Shown here piece by piece: positions 17,455 to 24,005 of a DNA stretch of 53,595 bases. The notes beneath the pieces are model-generated. The model worked only from the letters and a program-made list of their open reading frames with translations. It did no database searches and was not told the origin of the DNA. The stretch covers positions 1-53,595 of the forward strand of contig PAAY01000025.1 in NCBI GenBank assembly GCA_002698985.1, read 5' to 3'. The translations under genes and the position numbers were made by a program. Source of the DNA: Saprospirales bacterium. GTDB taxonomy: Bacteria; Bacteroidota; Bacteroidia; Chitinophagales; Saprospiraceae. Position 1 is the stretch's first letter; the number at the start of each line of letters is the position of its first letter.

Positions 17455-18438
17455 TCAGGCCAGCCAGAGAGCCAGTTGCAATACGATTACGGAAACGAAT
17501 AGAATGAAGTGGATGGCCTCTGCAACGGAGGCCTTCATTTTTTCGAAGCTGAAGCCAATGAATACGCCCAGTGCCGGTGTGAGCATCAGCAGGTGGTCCA
17601 GGGTGACTGCCTTCTGAAAAAAGCCAGCAACGATCCCTCCTCCCAGCACCCAGTACAGGATGGTGATTTTCTTTTGAGCCTCGATGTTCTTTTTGCTCAG
17701 GTAACTTCCGGAATTCAGAAAACACCACAGCAACAACAAAAAGAACAAACCCAGTTTGATCCAGGTCTCAGCCGGAAATTTGGACTCCAAAAAGCCCAGG
17801 AACTGAAAGTTTCTGGTGAACTGTAGGTCGAGAAATCCAGCCAAGTCATCGGCGAGGAAAAAGCCGATGCCCACCAACCACAGCACTGTGAAAGTGCCGA
17901 TCAGCGTCAGAAGCAGCTCCCGCATTTTGGGCGCACGTTGTATGATGATTGCGGCCACCATCACCACTGCCATGAAGATGAAGGGGAAGTAAAACAGGCT
18001 GGCCACCCCCACCCAAAAGCCGGCATTGAAGATGTGGTCGGCACATTTGGAGCGCTTGTAAACTTTCATTACCTCGCTGAGGCCAAACAGAAAAAAAGTG
18101 TTGCCCAACAGCACCGGCGACAAATACAGGAAGTCCGGAAAGGCACAACTCAGCATTACGTAAAAGACGCCCGGCAACAGCGTGTTTTCATTGGACAGCC
18201 GGTTCTCCAGCACGATGTAATTGACCATGAACCCCTGCACCATCAGCAGGACGATGGAAATGACCTGAGCAGTGGTGCTCTGCCAGTGAATCCAGTCGTA
18301 AACCACCTCGCTCAACCACCCTTGCCCGGTTGGCGTCCAGTTGAATGGGGCCCAAAAAACAGACAGCTTGAGGGCTGCGGCGTAAAACAGCAACAATACC
18401 GAGGTGAACACTTGGTTGGTGCGGAATATTCTGAGCAC
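17455..18438 (-). CDS. DUF6427 family polytopic membrane protein
   Basis: 327 residues with about 9-10 hydrophobic helices from residue 10 to the C-terminus (VFTSVLLLFYAAALKLSVFW; LLLTLIGTFTVLWLVGIGFF; AIHFILFVSVIVLQLALWLA). It begins MLRIFRTNQ with a motif resembling the DUF6427 family, which is confined to Bacteroidota. No catalytic residues are recognisable and the role is unknown. An exact TACCTTTG box on this strand lies 42 nt upstream. The gene lies downstream of uvrB on the same strand, but twin hairpins separate them. It abuts the Omp28 gene with no spacer. Confidence 0.75.
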   Translation of the reverse strand: MLRIFRTNQVFTSVLLLFYAAALKLSVFWAPFNWTPTGQGWLSEVVYDWIHWQSTTAQVISIVLLMVQGFMVNYIVLENRLSNENTLLPGVFYVMLSCAFPDFLYLSPVLLGNTFFLFGLSEVMKVYKRSKCADHIFNAGFWVGVASLFYFPFIFMAVVMVAAIIIQRAPKMRELLLTLIGTFTVLWLVGIGFFLADDLAGFLDLQFTRNFQFLGFLESKFPAETWIKLGLFFLLLLWCFLNSGSYLSKKNIEAQKKITILYWVLGGGIVAGFFQKAVTLDHLLMLTPALGVFIGFSFEKMKASVAEAIHFILFVSVIVLQLALWLA

Positions 18439-18479
18439 AGGCTAAAGCTGGTTTTGTTTGTTGACTTTCAATCCGGTGC

Positions 18480-18487
18480 CAAAGGTA
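18480..18487 (-). promoter_or_regulatory. -7 box for the DUF6427 gene
   Basis: On the minus strand the bases read TACCTTTG, an exact TAnnTTTG match 42 nt ahead of the start codon. No good TTTG -33 box is seen at the usual distance. Confidence 0.4.
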
Positions 18488-18544
18488 TTCATTTTGGCGA
18501 TGGAAGTGCAGGTTGGTGATTTGGAGAACGCTGTTGTGTTTGTC

Positions 18545-18590
18545 GGCGATCTGGAGATCGCCGATACATGGGCAGCGATCTGGAGATCGC
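18545..18590. repeat. Twin hairpins just after uvrB
   Basis: GGCGATCTGGAGATCGCC (18545-18562) and GCGATCTGGAGATCGC (18575-18590) are two near-identical stems (7-8 bp with a GG turn) separated by 12 nt. They end two bases before the uvrB stop codon and probably serve as terminator or mRNA end protection for uvrB. Confidence 0.8.
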
Positions 18591-18592
18591 CG

Positions 18593-20608
18593 TTACTTGA
18601 GCTTTTCCTTGATTGCCAGCATTTCGTCCCGGTATTTGGCGGCGGTGATGAAATCCAGCTCTTTGGCGGCGGCTTTCATCTTGGCCTCCGTTTCCTTCAG
18701 CAGGCGCTCCAGTTGCTCGCGGTTCATGTAGCTCACCACCGGGTCGGCAGCCAGGCTCGGGTTTTCCGGCTCTACGTAGTATTCCTTTTTACCCCGCACA
18801 TCCAGCACGGAAGAGCGGGACATGATCTCTTCCCTCGACTTGGCCAGGGTCTGTGGCGTGATGCCGTGTTCTTCGTTGTAAGCCATCTGAATGGCCCTGC
18901 GGCGGTTGGTTTCATCGATGGTGCGCTGCATGGAGTCGGTAACGGTGTCGGCGTAAAAGATGACCAGGCCATTGGCGTTCCGTGCTGCCCGGCCCGCCGT
19001 TTGCGTCAGCGAGCGTTCATTGCGAAGAAAGCCCTCCTTGTCGGCATCCAGGATGGCCACCAAGGACACCTCCGGCAGGTCCAGGCCCTCCCGCAGGAGG
19101 TTCACACCGATGAGCACATCAAACTCGCCCAATTGCAGGTCACGCAGAATTTCCACCCGTTCCAGGGTTTCCACCTCGGAGTGGATGTAGCGCACCTTGA
19201 TGTCCAGCTTAGCCAGGTATTTGGCCAGTTCTTCGGCCATTCGTTTGGTCAGGGTGGTCACCAGCGTGCGCTCGTTTCTTTCTATTCGCTTCGCAATTTC
19301 GTCGAGCAGGTCGTCCACCTGGTTGATGCTGGGCCGCACCTCGATGGGAGGGTCCAACAGGCCGGTGGGGCGTATCAACTGCTCCACGATGACGCCCCCG
19401 GTTTGCTCCAGTTCGTAGTCGCCGGGGGTGGCGCTGACATAGATGACCTGGTTGACCAGGCTTTCAAATTCCGAGAAATTCAGCGGCCGGTTGTCCAGTG
19501 CCGAGGGCAGGCGGAAGCCGTGGTTCACCAGGTTGAGCTTGCGGGCCCGGTCGCCGCCCCACATGCCCCGCACCTGCGGAATGGTCACGTGGCTCTCATC
19601 CACGATCATCAGGTAGTCGTCTGGGAAGTAGTCCAGTAGGCAGAAGGGGCGGGTGCCCTGTTTTCTTCCGTCAAAAAAGCGGGAGTAGTTCTCCACGCCG
19701 CTGCAATAGCCCAACTCCCGGATCATCTCCAGGTCGAAATTGGTGCGCTCACGCACCCGCTGGGCCTCCAGGTATTTGCCCTCGCTCTCAAAGTACTTCA
19801 CCTGGGCAAACATCTCGTCCTCTATTTCCCGGATGACCTCTTTCATCCGGTCTTTGGGGGCCACATACAGGTTGGCCGGGAAAATGGCAGCGGTGGTCAG
19901 GTGTTGGATGCGCTTGCCGCTTTCGATTTCCAGCATTTCGATGCTTTCGATTTCGTCGCCAAAGAAAGTGATGCGGTAGCCGTAATCCACATAGGGCAGG
20001 TTGATGTCCACCGTATCGCCCCTGACCCGGAAGGTAGCCCGTTTGAAATCGTATTCCGTCCGGGAATACAGGCTCTCCACCAATTGATAGAGAAACACAT
20101 TGCGAGAAAGGTTTTGCCCCACCTGCAGGCGGATGATCCCGGTTTTGTAATCTTCCGGATTGCCCATGCCATAGATGCAGGAAACCGAAGCCACGATGAT
20201 GATGTCGCGCCTGCCCGACAAAAGCGAAGACGTGGCCCGCAGTCGCAACTTGTCCACCTCTTCGTTGATGCTAAGGTCTTTCTCGATATAGGTATCCGTA
20301 ACGGAAATGTAGGCCTCAGGCTGGTAGTAGTCGTAATAGCTCACAAAGTACTCCACCGCATTTTCGGGAAAGAACTCCCGGAACTCCCCGTAGAGCTGTG
20401 CCGTCAGGGTTTTGTTGTGGGTCAGCACCAGGGTGGGTTTGTCCAGTTGCGCAATGACGTTGGCAACGGTAAAGGTCTTACCAGACCCCGTCACCCCGAG
20501 CAAAACCTGCGCAGGCTCCCCCCGTTTGACCCCATCCACCAGTTGTTCGATGGCCTGGGGCTGGTCGCCGGTAGGTTTGAAATTGCTGTGAAGTTTGAAT
20601 AGGCTCAT
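18593..20608 (-). CDS. uvrB: Excinuclease ABC subunit B
   Basis: 671 residues starting [20 protein letters not shown]; the frame is open 20 codons further up but those do not belong to the family. It has the Walker A GVTGSGKT, the beta-hairpin region YDYYQPEAY, helicase motifs ([18 protein letters not shown]), ATLTKRMAE-like motif [27 protein letters not shown], and the C-terminal UVR domain ([18 protein letters not shown]) that contacts UvrC. It is the DNA-damage-loading helicase of nucleotide excision repair, working with UvrA and UvrC, neither of which is here. Length and motifs are complete. Confidence 0.97.
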   Translation of the reverse strand: MSLFKLHSNFKPTGDQPQAIEQLVDGVKRGEPAQVLLGVTGSGKTFTVANVIAQLDKPTLVLTHNKTLTAQLYGEFREFFPENAVEYFVSYYDYYQPEAYISVTDTYIEKDLSINEEVDKLRLRATSSLLSGRRDIIIVASVSCIYGMGNPEDYKTGIIRLQVGQNLSRNVFLYQLVESLYSRTEYDFKRATFRVRGDTVDINLPYVDYGYRITFFGDEIESIEMLEIESGKRIQHLTTAAIFPANLYVAPKDRMKEVIREIEDEMFAQVKYFESEGKYLEAQRVRERTNFDLEMIRELGYCSGVENYSRFFDGRKQGTRPFCLLDYFPDDYLMIVDESHVTIPQVRGMWGGDRARKLNLVNHGFRLPSALDNRPLNFSEFESLVNQVIYVSATPGDYELEQTGGVIVEQLIRPTGLLDPPIEVRPSINQVDDLLDEIAKRIERNERTLVTTLTKRMAEELAKYLAKLDIKVRYIHSEVETLERVEILRDLQLGEFDVLIGVNLLREGLDLPEVSLVAILDADKEGFLRNERSLTQTAGRAARNANGLVIFYADTVTDSMQRTIDETNRRRAIQMAYNEEHGITPQTLAKSREEIMSRSSVLDVRGKKEYYVEPENPSLAADPVVSYMNREQLERLLKETEAKMKAAAKELDFITAAKYRDEMLAIKEKLK

Positions 20609-20646
20609 GTTACAAAGAAAGTGATCTGTGGGCAGTTGTGGAATAA

Positions 20647-20883
20647 CCAGTACCCGCCGGAAGTACAAATAAACACCCCTATCGCCGCCTGGTTGAAAAC
20701 TTCAGTTTTGAACCATTTCTGTCAAACCCATTCGGAATTCATAAGGAGGCTATCTTTGTCAACTACGCCGCAGGGTGCATGGCCTACTACCCAGTGGATG
20801 AAAATGGCCAGCCGGCACCATACAGTCGAACCTCAGCGAGGTTCGAAATCTCGCTGAGGTTTGCCTTCATGCAATACTTGTAG
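20647..20883 (+). pseudogene. Remnant of a gene 3' end, copy 1 (YYPVDENGQPAPYS)
   Basis: This frame is open from after a TAA at 20644 to a TAG at 20881-20883, but has no plausible start. It reads as coherent protein over its first part ([43 protein letters not shown]) and then runs into the hairpin at 20829-20861. The last 43 nt of the coherent part recur at 21790-21832 with 39 of 43 bases equal. I infer a decayed C-terminus of a lost gene. No family is recognised. Confidence 0.5.
20829..20861. repeat. Repeated hairpin, copy 1 (AACCTCAGCGAG)
   Basis: AACCTCAGCGAG (20829-20840) pairs with CTCGCTGAGGTT (20850-20861) over a 9-nt loop. It matches the hairpin at 21846-21878 in 32 of 33 bases. Confidence 0.9.
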
Positions 20884-20891
20884 CAACTTTG
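20860..20891 (+). promoter_or_regulatory. Candidate promoter of the AT-rich lipoprotein
   Basis: TTTG at 20860-20863 and CAACTTTG at 20884-20891 with 20 nt between; one mismatch to TAnnTTTG. The start codon is 22 nt downstream. The TTTG box overlaps the right edge of the repeated hairpin, so the repeat may have supplied half of the promoter. Confidence 0.5.
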
Positions 20892-20913
20892 CCTAACTAC
20901 TCAAATTTCTGCC

Positions 20914-21693
20914 ATGAAATATTCGACTTCCATGTCAACTTTTTTCTCTTTGGCGATTTTGTGCCTATTGGGTTGCAGTGAGACCTTTAACAACCACACG
21001 GTATCGAAAGAAAGCATAATCCGATCCCACATAGATAGATGGATCAAAACATGGAAGCCTTATGAGCTGCCAGATGTCAAAGAACCTGATTACGAACTAG
21101 ATAGCTTGACTTTTTTACCAACATTGACTGCTGAAGTTTTCATTGCAAAATCAAATTTCTATCCTGAGAATAGCATTCTTGTGCTATATAACTCCGATTC
21201 TGCAGTTGTTGAATTTATTCCAATTAAAGGGATATATTTATTTGCAAATGGTTATCCAACTGAAGGGTTGTTTTCTGCTTTTGGTTCAACAATGAAGGAT
21301 CAATTCATAGGCCTGGAAAGGTACTTGAATTTCAAAAGGGTAGATTTGACGAATTCGGGTGTTATAGCTGATATTAGAGAGGTGCTATCATTGTATTTTA
21401 ATATATTTTATCAAAGACCGTTAGACTACGAAAAGGTAATCCTATTGTCAGAATTTGACACCTCAAAAGTTGGCAGTGTATTTTATTGGAACTATGATTT
21501 TATAGAAAGTTGCGATGTTAAAAAGGAGGTTAAGAACTTCTATGAACAATTAAAAAAGAGTAAACTCTTCCAAAATGGAAAATTGATAGGGTTTGTGGTG
21601 AGTGATGGATTCGAATTGATTTTGATAAGGAGATCTAGCTTTGATAATTTTCTTGGGTTTTATCCTTACAGGGTTCTGTACTATCGCTTTTAG
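20914..21693 (+). CDS. AT-rich hypothetical lipoprotein
   Basis: 259 residues beginning MKYSTSMSTFFSLAILCLLGCSE; the lipobox CLLGC gives lipidated C21. I do not recognise the family. The mature part is alpha/beta in character (IIRSHIDRWIKTWKPYELP; TFLPTLTAEVFIAKSNFYPE; KLIGFVVSDGFELILIRR) and has few cysteines. Composition is markedly AT-richer than uvrB and the FG-GAP gene on either side, and the gene is bracketed by direct copies of a gene remnant plus hairpin 1007 bp apart, both of which point to insertion or duplication. The first ATG is used because a promoter-like sequence sits 22 nt before it. Confidence 0.7.
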   Translation: MKYSTSMSTFFSLAILCLLGCSETFNNHTVSKESIIRSHIDRWIKTWKPYELPDVKEPDYELDSLTFLPTLTAEVFIAKSNFYPENSILVLYNSDSAVVEFIPIKGIYLFANGYPTEGLFSAFGSTMKDQFIGLERYLNFKRVDLTNSGVIADIREVLSLYFNIFYQRPLDYEKVILLSEFDTSKVGSVFYWNYDFIESCDVKKEVKNFYEQLKKSKLFQNGKLIGFVVSDGFELILIRRSSFDNFLGFYPYRVLYYRF

Positions 21694-21743
21694 GGGTTCT
21701 GATGATCCTTTCCCTCTTACTCGTTGTAAAGTGAAATCCATGA

Positions 21744-21836
21744 ATGGCCTTATTCTTTGCATTTGATCTCCATGCCAGATGGCGCAAGACCTACTACCCC
21801 GTAGATGAAAGCGGCCAGCCGGCACCATACAGCTAA
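21744..21836 (+). pseudogene. Remnant of a gene 3' end, copy 2 (YYPVDESGQPAPYS stop)
   Basis: A 30-residue open frame from ATG 21744 to TAA, whose last 14 residues YYPVDESGQPAPYS match copy 1 with one change (N to S). The upstream residues (ALFFAFDLHARWRK) do not match copy 1. It ends in a clean stop, suggesting this copy keeps the original terminus of a lost gene. Confidence 0.5.
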
Positions 21837-21845
21837 TCGGTGTCT

Positions 21846-21878
21846 AACCTCAGCGAGGTTCGAAACCTCGCTGAGGTT
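21846..21878. repeat. Repeated hairpin, copy 2 (perfect 15-bp stem)
   Basis: AACCTCAGCGAGGTT (21846-21860) and AACCTCGCTGAGGTT (21864-21878) form a perfect 15-bp stem with a CGA loop. It follows remnant copy 2 by 9 nt. Confidence 0.92.
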
Positions 21879-22073
21879 TGCCCACACAGGAGCTAATGGA
21901 ATTTAGCGCCTGATGTCCTTTGTCTGATTGAAAATGTTGCCACAAATGCCGTTCAGCACAGCTCCCCTCCTGGCAGCCCACCCCCTCCCTTCGTCGTTCT
22001 TTCAACAATTCACCGGCAATGGTTTACTTTGCAAGGCCCCGGAAGACCACATTCGTTTGAACAAACCACTACC

Positions 22074-23840
22074 ATGATGCGATTTTTTACCCTCTTGCTC
22101 TTTCTTTTCACTGTGCAACTTGCCGGAGCGCAGGTCTTTACCGAAGTGACCACTCAGCAAGGCATTACACACAGCTATCCCGGCAACGCCGGCGGGGGCG
22201 TCAGCTTTTGTGATTTCACCGGCGACGGCCTCGACGACCTTACCCTTGCCACCGGCGATGGGGAAACCATACAGTTCTACAAAAACAACAACGGAAGTTT
22301 CGAACTGCTGGCACCGCTGGTGCCCCACCAGGAGGAGGCGAAACACGTACTCTGGGTGGACTACGACAACGACGGCGACAAAGACCTCTATGTGGCCACC
22401 CACATCGGCGTGAACAGGTTGTACCGCAACACCGGCAACCTTACTTTCGAAGACGTGACCGAACAGGCCGGCCTGCCCATCGAGGAACACCGGACTTTCG
22501 GAGCCTGCTGGGGCGATTTTGACCGGGACGGCTGGCTCGACCTCTTCTTTACGGAACGCAAATGGCCGGCAAGCCAGTTCATCAATGAAAACCGCCTCTT
22601 CCGCAACAATGCCGACGGCACCTTTACGGAACTGACCGCCCAATGCGGCGCTGCGGACTACGGCAAAAAGCCTTTCTGCGCTTCTTTTCTGGATTACAAC
22701 AACGACAAGTGGCCAGATATCTACATCGCCAACGACAAGCTCACCATCAACGCACTGCTGCGCAACAACGGCGACGGAACCTTCACCGATGTGAGTGAGG
22801 AGACCAACGCTGACCTCGAAATGAACGCCATGGGCATTGCCATCGGCGATTACGACAACGACGGCTGGCAGGACATGTACATCTCCGACATCGACGATGG
22901 CAACGAACTGCTCCACAACCTGGGCCCCGACAGTAGCGGAACCGTCGTTTACGAAGAAACGGCTGCGGACGCCGGCGTGGGCTATTACGGTATTGCCTGG
23001 GGTGTCAACTTCTTCGATGCCGACAACGATGCCGACCTGGACCTCTATGTCTGCGGCATGCTTTCCGGCGCCGGCGCCATCTCCAACGTCTATTACGCCA
23101 ACAACGGCGACGGCACTTTCAGCCAGCCCTTTGCCGGTTTTGAGGGCGATACCACCAGCAGCTTCAACCAGGCCATTGGCGATTTCAACAACGATGGTTT
23201 TCCCGACATCATGGTCGTCAATGTGGAGCCCTTCGCTTCGCAACTGTGGCAGAACAGCGGCACCGCCAACAATTGGGTAAAATTTGACCTGCAAGGCGTG
23301 CTCAGCAACCGCGACGGCGTGGGAACCAAAATCGAAGTGTACACCAACGGCCAGTACCAGCAGCGCTACACCCATTGCGGCATCGCCTTCATGGGGCAGA
23401 ATTCCGGCACCGAGCTGGTGGGCCTCGGCAGCGCCACCCAGGCCGATTCGGTCATTGTCACCTGGCCCACCGGCCACGTTGACAAGCTCTTCAACCTTGC
23501 CGCAGGCGAGCGCATCCTCCTCGTTGAGGGCATGACCACCGGCGGCGACATCGCCGTGGACCCCGACGTGACCATCACCGTGGTGCCGGCCCGGGAAACC
23601 CTCGTGGAATACGACCTGAGCCTGTTTCCAAATCCCGCCGGGCAGTTCCTCAATCTGCAATACGATGGCCAGTTGCCTTTCACTCGCTTCGCAATCAGCA
23701 ACCTCCAGGGCCAACTGCTGAGCCACGGAGCCCTTCAGGGAAATGCCATCTCCGTCGGCCATTTACCCGAAGGGGCCTACATCCTGATATTGTGGAACCA
23801 ACTGGGGGAAAAGCTGGCATTGAAGTGGGTGAAGGAGTGA
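22074..23840 (+). CDS. FG-GAP/VCBS repeat protein with ASPIC/UnbV domain and T9SS tail
   Basis: 588 residues from ATG 22074 (a second ATG follows at once), with a signal peptide cut after GAQ. Seven DxDxDG-type calcium loops are readable: DFTGDGLDD, DYDNDGDKD, DFDRDGWLD, DYNNDKWPD, DYDNDGWQD, DADNDADLD and DFNNDGFPD, as in FG-GAP/VCBS propellers. Residues about 400-490 match the ASPIC/UnbV domain (NNWVKFDLQG, GTKIEVYTNGQ, VTWPTGHVDKL). The end (LFPNPAGQFLNLQYDGQ ... LPEGAYILIL ... LKWVKE) is a type IX secretion sorting domain, so it should be exported to the cell surface or medium. Role: probable carbohydrate-binding or adhesive surface protein (inference). The stop codon runs into 8-bp tandem repeats. 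Confidence 0.9.
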   Translation: MMRFFTLLLFLFTVQLAGAQVFTEVTTQQGITHSYPGNAGGGVSFCDFTGDGLDDLTLATGDGETIQFYKNNNGSFELLAPLVPHQEEAKHVLWVDYDNDGDKDLYVATHIGVNRLYRNTGNLTFEDVTEQAGLPIEEHRTFGACWGDFDRDGWLDLFFTERKWPASQFINENRLFRNNADGTFTELTAQCGAADYGKKPFCASFLDYNNDKWPDIYIANDKLTINALLRNNGDGTFTDVSEETNADLEMNAMGIAIGDYDNDGWQDMYISDIDDGNELLHNLGPDSSGTVVYEETAADAGVGYYGIAWGVNFFDADNDADLDLYVCGMLSGAGAISNVYYANNGDGTFSQPFAGFEGDTTSSFNQAIGDFNNDGFPDIMVVNVEPFASQLWQNSGTANNWVKFDLQGVLSNRDGVGTKIEVYTNGQYQQRYTHCGIAFMGQNSGTELVGLGSATQADSVIVTWPTGHVDKLFNLAAGERILLVEGMTTGGDIAVDPDVTITVVPARETLVEYDLSLFPNPAGQFLNLQYDGQLPFTRFAISNLQGQLLSHGALQGNAISVGHLPEGAYILILWNQLGEKLALKWVKE

Positions 23841-23874
23841 GGATTTGAGGATTTGAAGAACTGAGGAACTGAGG
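23839..23874 (+). repeat. 8-bp tandem repeat (GAGGATTT / GAGGAACT)
   Basis: GAGGATTT, GAGGATTT, GAAGAACT, GAGGAACT, GAGG head to tail. The FG-GAP gene's stop codon overlaps the first unit. The inverted counterpart lies at 27226-27256. Confidence 0.9.
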
Positions 23875-24005
23875 CTGCCTGCTAAACCCGGCGCAGCCGT
23901 TTAAACTTCACCGAAGGTGAACTAAACTCCGCCAAAGGCGGACTAAACCTGCCACAGGCAGATAACCCTGCCGCAGGCAGATAAACGCACCGCAGGTGCC
24001 TAAAC
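23873..24005 (+). repeat. Hairpin array A, upstream of the GH3 fusion gene
   Basis: Six palindromes joined by CTAAAC/ATAAAC linkers. Read outward from the gene on the minus strand they are GCACC-TGC-GGTGC, CTGCC-TGC-GGCAG, CTGCC-TGT-GGCAG, TCCGCC-TTT-GGCGGA, TTCACC-TTC-GGTGAA and AACGGC-TGC-GCCGGG, ending in GTTTAGCAGGCAGCC. The last linker, CTAAAC, directly precedes the ATG at 24006. Stem sequences differ but arms covary. Confidence 0.95.

Noticed and set aside
18458-19639. 393-residue open frame on the plus strand
   Set aside because: Antisense of uvrB and partly made of the twin hairpins; uvrB is unambiguous.
22002-23762. 586-residue open frame on the minus strand
   Set aside because: It is the antisense shadow of the FG-GAP gene; the repetitive calcium loops keep the opposite frame open. 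No start context or family signal.
23873-24005. CRISPR array in the hairpin arrays
   Set aside because: The constant part is only about five bases (GTTTA) and the variable parts are palindromes, not unique spacers; no cas genes are present.
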